The notes under the pieces were generated by a model. That model made no database searches. It had not been told where the DNA came from and saw only the letters and a list, made by a program, of their open reading frames with translations. A program made the translations under genes and the position numbers. A DNA stretch of 64,000 nucleotides from Trichomonas vaginalis G3. Taxonomy: Eukaryota; Parabasalia; Trichomonadida; Trichomonadidae. Shown in pieces: positions 53,217-62,459 of this stretch; positions within the stretch are counted from its first letter, which is position 1, and each line of letters opens with the position of its first letter. Location of the stretch: contig NC_067206.1 in assembly GCF_026262505.1 (NCBI RefSeq), positions 8,676,268-8,740,267 on the forward strand. Reading direction: 5' to 3'.

Positions 53217-55139
53217 TTAAACAATAAGACCGGAATAATATCTATCATAGAAACCATTTCTCTTGACAGCATTCATTAACAACTTCAAGATGTTAAATTT
53301 CTCCTGTGCCTGATCCACTCTTGCTGACATCATCATTTGAGCCAATTCTGCAACACTTCTATCTTTATCTCTAGCAGCCTTTGCCAATGCCTGGCTTATC
53401 TGTGGATCCTGTTGCTGTTTCATGAGTAATCCAAGAGAAATTGCGCATTGGCATCTTATCTCTTGTTTCTCATTTTCATTTGACAACAACTCAACCAACT
53501 TAGGGATGCAAGATCTCTCTTTCAGATTGCCCATCAAGAAAGCACAAGCTAATCTGTTTTCAGGGGATTCAGAATCCAAAAGAGGAAGGAAATTACTTCC
53601 AAAAGGTGGCAAATTTATCAAAGAAACAGCTCTTTGCATCAATAAACCAATCAACAATGCCGAATATGGTGCGCAATCAATAGCTCTCTTTATACATATA
53701 GAATGTATCTTTGTGAAAGAGCTCATGAAATTGTTGGAGATCGCACAACATATTGACAAAAGTCCGGCTTTTACATCTGCGGCATCTGCTGTTTCTTTGA
53801 ACCAGAAAACCCATTGCTGCTGGAAAGGAGATGTTCCAACACCTATAGAGAGCAACTTCGCAAGAAGTAAACAGGTGGACGCGGACGGTGGATTGTTGTT
53901 GTTTATACTGTTCATTTCGACAATTGTTCTAGCGATGTTGGAGCGGGCTGCGGATTCTGCAACATCGGAATGGTTGTCGATGTAATCGATAAGAACACGG
54001 ACGGATTCTTCCCTGAATTCAGGACGAGTTATGAAAAATGAGAAAATCGGCATAACTCCGACAGTTGGGAAATTATGGAAGCTTTCGATGAAGAGCTTGA
54101 AGATCATGCGGGAGGAGACGTCATCTGGCATTGCAAGGGCGCAATCGATTGCTGTATCCCAGAAGAACCATAAATCATGGCTGGATGTAGGCTTGAGAGC
54201 GGGTAATGAAACAGGATGAAGGTTGAATGACTGCATAACGCGCTGAGAAAGAACAAAACCTCGTGCTAATGATGTCATAGCTGGATCTTTAGTAAATTGT
54301 TCGAATAAACCTTGAGGTTGTGTATCAAATGCAATGGCTTCGAGTAAAGCGAAGAAAAATTGTTTGATGAAGCTTGTATTTTCTACTTTTTGGAATCTTT
54401 CCGGAATTTCGAAAACGCAACTGTGTCTTCGAGTGTGCCACCAGAGAGCAGTCTCAAATGGCGATAGGAGACATGAACTGAATAAATCCCACGGTGCGTC
54501 TGTAGAAATCGGCATTTGTTCATTTTGACTGCAAGCAAAGAAACCAAGTGTATCTTTATGGGTTGAAAATGCATTTGCGAGAACTGCTGCTGAAGGGCAG
54601 TCTACAATAACACAAATAGGTCCTGGAACGTATTGGAAAAGAACTTCTAACTTAACGGGCTTATAGCGAGCTCTATCTTCTGAGAAGAAGAATATAGATC
54701 CATCTGGTGATGGTTGATTGCAACCTTGACCGAAGTAATGTAAAATAACTCTTTCTGACGTAGCATTTTGCGAAAGTTTATGCATCATATCAAGCGCATC
54801 TTTTACTGGTGGATCAACAACTATATCCGCTGAACATTTAAGAGAATTCATATATAAATTTTGAATTGCATTTTGTGATGATGGAGCAAATACTGAAGGA
54901 TCGAACGTTAAAAGTGGCCGATTACATATCAATCGAGGTTTTCGACTCAGTCGTCGAATTGTTGGTGTGCGCAATCCATCAAAAAGGCACAAAAAACAAA
55001 TTGCGCCTTTTGTTTTCACGCATATATTTTGAGTTTGCTGTTGCTGTTTTGTTTCTCTTTGATGAAAAACAATAGGCGGACGCGTAACACGCCTAGTTGG
55101 CGGCGCGTCTGCCTGCAAGCACATCATAGGATTCGCCAT
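53217..55139 (-). CDS. Raptor (TORC1 scaffold) without WD40 domain (640 aa)
   Basis: Raptor N-terminal caspase-like domain: RVILHYFGQGCNQPSPDGSI and FQYVPGPICVIVDCPSA (positions of the His/Cys dyad), then GFFACSQNEQMPISTDAPWD and LFSSCLLSPFETALWWH. Helical HEAT/ARM repeats fill about 330-610 (CQCAISLGLLMKQQQ and similar). Raptor presents substrates to TOR kinase. Animal and yeast Raptor is ~1,300-1,550 residues and ends in a WD40 propeller; here the protein ends just after the HEAT part (YDRYYSGLIV). Initiator-like TCATA lies close to ATG 55,139. Confidence 0.85.
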   Translation of the reverse strand: MANPMMCLQADAPPTRRVTRPPIVFHQRETKQQQQTQNICVKTKGAICFLCLFDGLRTPTIRRLSRKPRLICNRPLLTFDPSVFAPSSQNAIQNLYMNSLKCSADIVVDPPVKDALDMMHKLSQNATSERVILHYFGQGCNQPSPDGSIFFFSEDRARYKPVKLEVLFQYVPGPICVIVDCPSAAVLANAFSTHKDTLGFFACSQNEQMPISTDAPWDLFSSCLLSPFETALWWHTRRHSCVFEIPERFQKVENTSFIKQFFFALLEAIAFDTQPQGLFEQFTKDPAMTSLARGFVLSQRVMQSFNLHPVSLPALKPTSSHDLWFFWDTAIDCALAMPDDVSSRMIFKLFIESFHNFPTVGVMPIFSFFITRPEFREESVRVLIDYIDNHSDVAESAARSNIARTIVEMNSINNNNPPSASTCLLLAKLLSIGVGTSPFQQQWVFWFKETADAADVKAGLLSICCAISNNFMSSFTKIHSICIKRAIDCAPYSALLIGLLMQRAVSLINLPPFGSNFLPLLDSESPENRLACAFLMGNLKERSCIPKLVELLSNENEKQEIRCQCAISLGLLMKQQQDPQISQALAKAARDKDRSVAELAQMMMSARVDQAQEKFNILKLLMNAVKRNGFYDRYYSGLIV

Positions 55140-55852
55140 ACAAAATTTCTATGAAATTTTTATATGATAATCTAAAAATCTAGGCAAAAATAAAATTTGT
55201 AAAGATGTTATTAATATATGTTTAATATCGTCGTTTATCATTCAATGAAATTGAATTTTGGATGGTCGGTTCCCTTCAAAAAAATGATAGGGATTGTTAA
55301 CAGCATATACATCGAGTCCTCGAGTGAGATAAAATCAAATTTTTTATCACGCTCTCTCAATTTTTATTTACACAGCAGGTTTGCTGAATAAATATCTGTA
55401 TTCGTGAAAGATAAATTCTAATAGTAGAATTACTTTCCAGTGGAGAACGAAAGGCATTCATTAGTCGTTCACAAATTTACTAATTATTTTTTTAGCTTTC
55501 CTATTGTCGAAATAATCTATGAATTTGGCAAGAACAGATATGATAAAGATTCATGTATTGTCCAAATATACTGGAATTTTGTAGTAATACATTGCTATCA
55601 TGTAAATAATATAGAATTCAAAATATTGTTTTTCAGTTATATCTTAATTTCTTGATTAAATGACTTAAGGTACAAAATATAAAAAGGTTTTGGAATGAAC
55701 TAGACTATTAATAAAATTTATATAAATTTTTTTCTCGCATGCATAGTATTACTTTTAGAAAGAACAGATCTCAATCTATTTGACAGAAATATTTTTATTT
55801 AGATATGATAGAAACAAGAAAAACAATGAAGAATAGATTATTTTTTCGGTTT
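55140..55852. other. Spacer of ~710 bp
   Basis: A plus frame at 55,440-55,655 lacks ATG and has chance composition. No RNA gene or repeat supported. Confidence 0.35.
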
Positions 55853-56060
55853 TAGTTAACTTCGATTTCTTCTTCTATTTCTTCTGGATATTCAAGTTTT
55901 AGCTCTGCAAAACATAAACCAGTAGACAAATGATGATTTGTTGTATAAATTGAACTTGCATTCTCTGTAATTGTAACATTCATTTGTACTAGCAACCGGA
56001 ATGTCGAAATAACATCCTTTAACTTGAATTCGATAAGGATGATATACTAAGAAATAAACA
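55853..56060 (-). pseudogene. Unknown gene fragment, frameshifted
   Basis: Two overlapping minus frames look coding: VYHPYRIQVKGCYFDIPVAS, then in another frame NVTITENASSIYTTNHHLST and an acidic end LEYPEEIEEEIEVN before a stop at 55,853. A one-base shift around 55,990 separates them. The family is not recognised. It abuts the EF-hand fragment at 56,086 on the other strand, so this is a junction of two gene fragments. Confidence 0.35.
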
Positions 56061-56085
56061 ATATAACAACGAACATTATTCAAAA

Positions 56086-56380
56086 ATGACTGAGGAAGAA
56101 AAGAAGAAAACCAAATTAACTCCTCAACAAATAATGGAAGCAAAAGATGCATTCAATATCTTCGATCGTAACTCTCATGTTAAAGTTAGCGAAAATGAAC
56201 TTGTTACAGTCATGAGATCTCTCAGACAAAATCTATCACAGAAAGAAGTTAAAGAATTAATCTCAACACTAGATTTAGACAATTTGCAGACGTATGTGCG
56301 CTCAACTCAATGAAGTAAAAACAGAAGATAATATTGTTGATACTTTTAGAGTTTTTGATAAAGATAATCATATATCAATT
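56086..56380 (+). pseudogene. Truncated calmodulin-like gene, copy A
   Basis: Starts MTEEEKKKTKLTPQQIMEAK with a first EF-hand loop DRNSHVKVSENE, in which the Gly at loop position 6 is Val. The frame shifts after about codon 65; a third EF-hand (VDTFRVFDKDNHISID) is visible in another frame before the sequence ends. The same start and its 20 upstream bases recur at 60,122-60,305. Dead copy of an EF-hand gene of the calmodulin/centrin group. Confidence 0.75.
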
Positions 56381-56408
56381 GACATCTGATTATAATATGA
56401 AGAAATCA

Positions 56409-57059
56409 TTATGCAATGTAGCAATCTTTTTTGTCTTCTGTTGCTTTCTTTTCTTCCGAGCCTTTTGAGTATGTCACATGGAAACCTTCTTTAATTCTGG
56501 CATCTTTATCAAATATGTCGAAAGCTTTGGCGAAGACAGCTTTAACTTCATTAAGATCGTATGCCGAGCATTCGATGTATTCAGCACCAATTTTAGCTGC
56601 AACATTTTTGCCGTCTTTTGTACTTATTGGTTTCGCTTGAGGATCGGTATTTTTTTCGAAATGATCTCGAAGATCTTTCATGCAACCGACAAGAAGTACT
56701 GGAGTATTTGGCAAATACTGTCTGAATTCCTTGATCCATAATTTTTCAGCATTCTTAAGGGAAACAGGATTTACCAGAGAGAAACATAAGATACCAACAT
56801 TTGTTTCTGGATAACCCAATGGTCGAAGTTCTGCATAATCGTTTTGATCTGAAAGCCAAATCTGCATATTTACATTGAAACTGTTATATTGTATTTCCCG
56901 ACTCCAATTGTCTACAATGGATGGAATATACTCTCCAGGATCTAAGGATTTGTTTGACTGAAAACAAACATCGAGTGTTCTTCTACCAGTATCGTCATCA
57001 CCAAAAATTAAAGCTTTGCAATTGAAAGAGAGTTTAGAGGAAAAAGTTTTGAAAAAGCT
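56409..57059 (-). pseudogene. Rho/Rac-like GTPase, downstream of and overlapping a second Rho gene; no start ATG before the P-loop
   Basis: A frame open from 57,059 encodes a complete Rho fold: NCKALIFGDDDTGRRTLDVC (P-loop position, Lys replaced by Arg), QIWLSDQNDYAELRPLGY (switch II), VLLVGCMKDLRDHF (G4, here CMKD), ECSAYDL (G5) and a CaaX end CYIA for prenylation. No ATG lies ahead of the P-loop; the first, at 56,867, would give a 152-residue protein without switch I. Its first ~17 codons overlap the end of the upstream Rho gene in another frame. Either a pseudogene or the second half of a frameshift-made double GTPase. Confidence 0.65.
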
Positions 57060-57553
57060 TCATTCAAAATTTCCTCAATACCACTATAATTAATAGCTGA
57101 AGTATAACAGAGTTTTGCAACAATTTTCTTTGTAGCATTTTTGATTTCTTCTGATTGAATTTCATTTGCTTTGTCACAATTATCTTTCTTGCAACCAACA
57201 AGAAAGAGTTCAGCATGTGGACAATGTTTTTGGAAAACTGGATACCATTTTTTAACAGCTTGTTCAAGAGATTTATAATCGACCATTGAGAAGCAAAGAA
57301 GGCCAATATCGGTCTGTGAACAGTAGGTTTGAAGTTTGCTTTCGTCATTTTCTAAACCTGATGTGCACCAAATGTTGAGATTTATCAAAAAATCACCCTT
57401 TTTATATTCGCAAGAAAATGGATCAAAAGAGGATTGTGGTTCACATTCAGAAGGATTTACTGGTTTTTTGGTTTTCATAGATTGGCACAGCCAAGACTTC
57501 CCAACTTCAGGTTCTCCAAAAACCAATACCTTAGAATAGAAAGGTGACGTCAT
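57008..57553 (-). CDS. Rho-family small GTPase without CaaX box (181 aa)
   Basis: Residues SKVLVFGEPEVGKSWLCQ give a normal P-loop (GxxxxGKS). Switch regions are divergent (INLNIWCTSGLENDESKLQT, lacking DxxGQ), ELFLVGCKKDNCD sits at G4 (KKD in place of TKxD) and CYTSAINYS at G5. It ends LNSLSIAKL with no prenylation Cys. Such variants are usually slow or non-hydrolysing switches. Initiator TCATTT lies 6 nt before ATG 57,553. The gene directly downstream encodes a sister GTPase with a CaaX box. Confidence 0.8.
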   Translation of the reverse strand: MTSPFYSKVLVFGEPEVGKSWLCQSMKTKKPVNPSECEPQSSFDPFSCEYKKGDFLINLNIWCTSGLENDESKLQTYCSQTDIGLLCFSMVDYKSLEQAVKKWYPVFQKHCPHAELFLVGCKKDNCDKANEIQSEEIKNATKKIVAKLCYTSAINYSGIEEILNEAFSKLFPLNSLSIAKL

Positions 57554-57555
57554 CT

Positions 57556-57561
57556 AAATGA
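57556..57561 (-). promoter_or_regulatory. Initiator TCATTT for the Rho gene pair
   Basis: Minus-strand TCATTT with A at 57,559, 6 nt before ATG 57,553. No comparable site is seen ahead of the downstream Rho frame. Confidence 0.6.
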
Positions 57562-58323
57562 CACTTTTTATAATTGAATATAAAAAGTAAAAATTTTTTG
57601 ACTAATTTTTTAAACTTCAATTTCAAGTGTAGACTGAAATATGGATAAGATTTCCAATTTTTTACAAAATTTCAAGAATTATCCCTTTTTCCATTTTGAC
57701 AATTCCCATATCAATTATTGATCTAATATACCTTTACCTCTGGCATTTTTCCCAGAAGGGAAGCTTATTAATAATATTATTAAGTATGAATGTGCGGAAA
57801 AGGCAACAATTTGATTCATTCAAATTTTTAGAATTAAACAATCGATTTTCTTAAAGCGCATATAAAACCGTTTATGTTATGAGTAATAAATTATAACAAA
57901 TTTAATCATAAAGATCTTATTTTGAATTCAAATTTGTTCTGATTAGTTAGTGTAAAGAACTCGACAAATTTTATAGAGTGTTACTTTTTGCTCCCTCGAC
58001 GATTAATATCCTCTCTCAAAAAACAATCATTATATAAACAATTTATATTTACTTATAATGGTGCATCGTCAAATAATTTACAATTTTTTTAGATTTTTTT
58101 TTCAAAACCTGATTCAATTAAACTGTAGAATTAAGAAATACAATCTCATTAAAAATAAGTACCAATATGATAATAATCGCAAATGGACAAAGACTTAATT
58201 CATTTTAATTAATTTTATTTTTCAGAGATAATGTCAAGTTTAGTAATATAAATCGTAACTCTTTATTAAACTATTACGCATTACACATTGTTACCTATTT
58301 TTAAATTTTCTTAGTTATTTAAT
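57562..58323. other. Spacer of ~760 bp with a possible gene scrap
   Basis: From ATG 57,642 a plus frame reads MDKISNFLQNFKNYPFFHF, stops once near 57,718 and goes on as SNIPLPLAFFPEGKLINNII to a stop at about 57,811. It may be a fragment of a family gene; not recognised. CCTCGACGATTAAT near 57,992 also occurs near 28,328. Otherwise empty. Confidence 0.25.
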
Positions 58324-59359
58324 ATGAGAAAAAGAAAATTAATTAATTAATTTGATTTACTTTATTGATGTATTAATTGTTCTTTATATAATTAATGAAA
58401 TACTATCCAGATATTCATTACATCTATCAGTGAGCGAATCTGTAGATTTAGTATATTTGTGGGTGAATGGATCAGATCCTGAGTGGATCAAGAAATATCA
58501 ACTTGCAAAGAAAACTACAGGCGTTAATTACTCCGACACTGACTATTTCCGACGCTATGTTGAAAAAAACGAACTTTTATTATCTCTTCGAACTGTTTAT
58601 CAATTCATGCTTTGGATCAATAAGATTTATATAGTTACAAATGACCAGTATCCATTTTGGCTCAATCTATCTCATCCAAAGATTAGCATTATTTCACATA
58701 GTCAACTCTACGGAGAAGGAAAAACGTCATTCAGCAGCAATTCGATACAATTCACATTGAATAAGATTCCAAATCTTGCAAACAAATTCATACTTGCGGA
58801 TGATGACTGTTTCTGGACAAAACCTATCGAAAAATCTTTCTACTTTACAAAAAACAAATTAAAGTTCAGAATATTAGATTTTAAAGGGGATGTATACGAT
58901 ACATATGGTCCTGATGAAACTTGCACAGATGATAATGATAATTTATTGATATATCACAGATCTATCATAAAAGCATTGAACCTAGTCAAAAGCAAACGAA
59001 AATTAGCTAAAAATCCGAAATTTGGCCATTCCCATGTTCCAATACCTTTGACAAAAGAAATTTTTGAAGAAGTAATCCGAGAGTACAACGTATCTCATCT
59101 GAAAGATATCCAATTTAGGCAATGTGGAATGGTTCAATTTCAATCACTTTTCCTTTACCATGCATATGCTACAGGAAGATTAGAAGACGCGCATTTTGAT
59201 TACTTTGCGTCTTTTAGAGGGGAGTGTTCAGAGCAAGTGATTTCCATTATTAAACGTAAGGCAAGGGATGCATCATACTGCTTAAACAATTGTGAGGTTC
59301 AATATTTTCAACAATTAATTGATTTTTATCCAGTATGTGAATACGAACTTAAATTTTAG
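58324..59359 (+). pseudogene. Stealth-family sugar-phosphate transferase with a start shifted by an AATT repeat
   Basis: Conserved regions of Stealth/GNPTAB-type enzymes are present: VDLVYLWVNGSDPEWIKKY (CR1), ELLLSLRTVYQFMLWINKIY with VTNDQYPFW (CR2), then FILADDDCFW and a Cys-rich end. The family moves hexose- or GlcNAc-1-phosphate onto glycans, usually from a type II membrane anchor. The only suitable ATG (58,324; MRKRKLIN) is followed by a hydrophobic anchor and the conserved body in another frame; an (AATT) tetranucleotide run at about 58,338-58,352 separates them, and one unit fewer would place them in frame. Phase switching, decay or an assembly slip are all possible. Confidence 0.75.
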
Positions 59360-59676
59360 AAAGATTTTGGAAGATATATTCTAAAATTCCAATTCAGAAT
59401 TACGTATCATAATACAACATGATGCAATCAGATTCATGATATAGTTCAACTTCAAATTATCTTATTAGATTATTATCTATATTCTACTATTTTGGCAAAA
59501 TACAATTTAATAATAAGAATAAACTATTTCTATACATTCTAAATGCATTAATGGATCAATTCGAATTGTGTTATGTGACATGCATATAGATAAGAAAGCA
59601 TACATTATGACAATAAACACATTTAATTTGGCAATTATTGTTTAAATGTATATATATATATTTGAAATAAATTCAA
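59360..59676. other. A/T-rich spacer
   Basis: No gene seen between the Stealth-family gene and the small TTAA element. Confidence 0.35.
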
Positions 59677-59680
59677 TTAA

Positions 59681-59845
59681 AGGTGCACTTACCTTGATTT
59701 GACATACCTCAATTTTTTTGACCCCGACAACATTCGAAGATATGATACAACATTATGCATTGAAATTCCTTATATGCATATAATATTAAATTGGAAAATG
59801 AAAATATTGTTTATTAATTGAGAATATGGCCTCACTAATGCACCC
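59681..59845. mobile_element. 165 bp TTAA-flanked miniature element (MITE)
   Basis: Flanked by TTAA at 59,677-59,680 and 59,846-59,849. Ends AGGTGCACTTACC and (complement) GGGTGCATTAGTGAGG share GGTGCA with the ends of the element at 51,964-53,004, so both belong to one TTAA-targeting group. No coding capacity. Confidence 0.6.
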
Positions 59846-60140
59846 TTAAGGATGAGTTCTCATTATGAAAATGAGGTTATATCCGGCTTTATAGAACATA
59901 GTTGTGATATATGGTAAAGTTTAATATGAAAATCTGATAATAATGTATATGTTTTCCCTCTTCTTTTTGGAATATTTTCTCAGATATCATATATAATTTC
60001 ATTGCTATTTCATAAAAGTTGGACGAAAAGATAGTTATATTGATGTGTTTTAAAATGCCAAAGACAAATTGATGTATTTTCTAACTTTGAATGGTGAATT
60101 ACCCCTAAACAAAAAAATTTCCAACGAACATTATTCAAAA

Positions 60141-60305
60141 ATGACTGAGGAAGAAAAGAAGAAAACCAAATTAACTCCTCAACAAATAATGGAAGCAAAA
60201 GACGCATTCGATTTCTTCGATCGTAACTCTCATGGTAAAGTTAGCGAAAATGAACTTGTTACAGTCATGAGATCTCTCCGACAAAATTCATCACAGAAAT
60301 TTTGA
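60141..60305 (+). pseudogene. Truncated calmodulin-like gene, copy B
   Basis: 54 codons from ATG 60,141 (MTEEEKKKTKLTPQQIMEAK) with an intact first EF-hand loop DRNSHGKVSENE, ending abruptly SSQKF and stop. It shares its start and about 20 upstream bases (CAACGAACATTATTCAAAA) with copy A at 56,086. Two truncated copies 4 kb apart imply a complete source gene elsewhere. Too short to fold as a two-EF-hand lobe. Confidence 0.75.
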
Positions 60306-60498
60306 TTTAAAATCACGAATATCTTGTGAACACATTACAGTATATATATATAGTAATATTATCATTTATGAATATTCATACCTTTGATTTCAACGAAAAT
60401 TCAAATTGAGAGTTGTTCACATTGAAAAAATCGAATAATTCAGAAAAATCGCCGCTGTGTAAATTTTTTGACACCTCTCTCATATTAAAGCAATCACA

Positions 60499-60504
60499 TC
60501 ATTT
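60499..60504 (+). promoter_or_regulatory. Initiator TCATTT for the 44-aa protein gene
   Basis: A at 60,501, 11 nt before ATG 60,512. Confidence 0.65.
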
Positions 60505-60511
60505 CTTGATA

Positions 60512-60646
60512 ATGAGTAACAAGAGACAAGCAGCACATGGTAAGCAGAACGCCCATCAGAACCAGAAGGGCAAGCAAGCTGCACAAGCCGCAGCACCAGC
60601 CGCCGCTGCCACAGAGCAGAAGCCGGAAGCTCCAAAGGCTAACTAA
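60512..60646 (+). CDS. Small basic Gln/Ala-rich protein (44 aa)
   Basis: MSNKRQAAHGKQNAHQNQKG opens a protein that continues into an Ala-rich stretch and ends KPEAPKAN. Codon use is strikingly GC-rich (GCC, AAG, CAG, CGC-type), like the S6 and dipeptidase genes and unlike the spacer around it, and an initiator sits 11 nt upstream. These signs argue for a strongly expressed real gene. No family recognised; a ribosome- or RNA-associated role would suit the composition but is a guess. Confidence 0.7.
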   Translation: MSNKRQAAHGKQNAHQNQKGKQAAQAAAPAAAATEQKPEAPKAN

Positions 60647-60864
60647 ACTAAATTAAACTATTACACACAATTGTAAATAAACAACTGATTAATATTCTTT
60701 AAATTCTTTCTTTTGTTTTGATAATAGTTTGCGGAATTACTTTTATTGATTAATAGCATTGGTTAATATTAAATTCAGTGTTTTCTTCAAAGATTTGATA
60801 TCAAAAACAAAAAATAAATAAAATAACTAACAACTTTAAATACAAACAAATCTAATATGTGGCG

Positions 60865-62043
60865 TTACTGGTTTTCTGGTCTAATATCCATAGATTTCAT
60901 GAATTTTTGGATATTAAAACCACAATCTTTCTTCAAGTCGGGCATTGTCTTTTTAGTGAACTCTGCCATATCTTTCAGAGGTATCTCAGTTCTTGAACCA
61001 AATCTCGGAGGCTTCAAAAGCTTTCCGTTATAAATAAATCTAACAATGTGTTCTCCATCTTGTTTCTTCCATAATTCCATGAGAACATAAGAACCATATG
61101 CTGGACCAACCTCTATGTCCTCATTTAAGTATGCCAAGAGGCCGAAAATGTTTCCATTATGGCCACTCCAATGAAATAGCCTTATAGAAGACATTCCATC
61201 AGCTCTCTTGATGAACTGGTTCGTAATCTCTGCAAATGGGAACGAAAATATTAAAGAATAAACTTTTTCGCTTGTAAAAATGTAAATTTGTCTTTTTGCC
61301 TTTGCAATTGCGTTTTCATCGAGGGCGTCTATATCAACTTCGGCTGGTAATGGTCTTCCATTGCATCTTGTAGCCATAACTATATCAGGTACAACTTTAC
61401 TTTTGATATTAAAAATTTTTGCTGCATTTTTAACAGCTGTTTCGTTTTGAGGGAACAAACTATTAACAGCAGGGTCTTCTTTCATGGCATCTATATTCTT
61501 TTTAAGGTTTGGACAAACAGCCGAAGCTCTTCGAAATGGATCTAATGATTTATCAGCAACATGAAGAGTAATTTCGCTATGATCAGGATACAGTCCTTGT
61601 GCTAAGGCCATTGCCGAATGTATTGTTCTATGAGTTCCTGTAGATCTGATAAAATAAGTATTATTATCGTATCTCTCTGGTAAAAACTTCAAATCTCTGA
61701 TATAAACATTTCTGATATATCTACCGAGGTTCTTTAGTGCAGAATGACCAACTTCAGTGAGTTGTCCGAAGTGACATTCGCCACCAAAAATTGATTTTCC
61801 GTATGCAACATGTACTTTCAAAGGAGACTGCTCTGGAATCGAATAATATCTATATTCAGTGTTTTCGCATTTCCAAATTGTTCCGTTCTGGTTGTAGCCG
61901 TGGAGTGGAGTTCTTGCACCGTGTCTTGTTAGGATTTGAATCTGCAACAAGTCGGCATTTGGGATAGGAGAGAATTTCCACTTACTTGGTTCGCACCAAG
62001 TAGCGTTAAAACAGTGAATAAAAGATATGAAAAGAGCTATCAT
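60865..62043 (-). CDS. Secreted histidine acid phosphatase family protein (392 aa)
   Basis: The start ATG 62,043 opens a signal peptide (MIALFISFIHCFNATWC). The phosphate-binding motif ILTRHGARTP is present (near residue 39), with the second conserved Arg region FIRSTGTHRTIHSAMALAQG. In place of the usual catalytic His-Asp near the end it has FHWSGHNGNIFGLL, i.e. His-Asn, so acid catalysis may be reduced. Acid phosphatases of this type act in lysosomes or outside the cell. The upstream TTG-started extension is ignored. Confidence 0.85.
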   Translation of the reverse strand: MIALFISFIHCFNATWCEPSKWKFSPIPNADLLQIQILTRHGARTPLHGYNQNGTIWKCENTEYRYYSIPEQSPLKVHVAYGKSIFGGECHFGQLTEVGHSALKNLGRYIRNVYIRDLKFLPERYDNNTYFIRSTGTHRTIHSAMALAQGLYPDHSEITLHVADKSLDPFRRASAVCPNLKKNIDAMKEDPAVNSLFPQNETAVKNAAKIFNIKSKVVPDIVMATRCNGRPLPAEVDIDALDENAIAKAKRQIYIFTSEKVYSLIFSFPFAEITNQFIKRADGMSSIRLFHWSGHNGNIFGLLAYLNEDIEVGPAYGSYVLMELWKKQDGEHIVRFIYNGKLLKPPRFGSRTEIPLKDMAEFTKKTMPDLKKDCGFNIQKFMKSMDIRPENQ

Positions 62044-62070
62044 GAAAATTTTGTCAGAAAATATTGTCAA

Positions 62071-62437
62071 TTAGTCACTTTTTGATCTTTTGGATAAATT
62101 TTGTCTAATAATATAGCCTTTAATCAATAAAACTATAAAATGTAATGAAAAACAAATTTACTGTATCAAGTAAAACACACTATATCATTGAATGATCAAA
62201 TTTGAAAAACATTTTAGATGGATTTCAATATCAATGACATAAAATGCTTTTAATCATTATATAAAAGATATACTCGAAATAAATAGTGCTTAACAAATCA
62301 AATTTCAGAAAATATTTTTTTAAATCTTTGAAAAAATCTCAATTTCTGGTTTGAAATCACTGGCTGGATTAATCAGTTCATGAATATTAACACGAATGAA
62401 TAACAAATAATAAAAAACAATAACGAAAAAATTTCTA
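62071..62437. other. Spacer between the divergent phosphatase and kinase genes
   Basis: A/T-rich; contains only the kinase initiator at its right end. Confidence 0.35.
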
Positions 62438-62443
62438 TCACTT
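62438..62443 (+). promoter_or_regulatory. Initiator TCACTT for the NEK kinase gene
   Basis: A at 62,440, 20 nt before ATG 62,460. Confidence 0.6.
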
Positions 62444-62459
62444 TTTTTCTTGTTTATAA

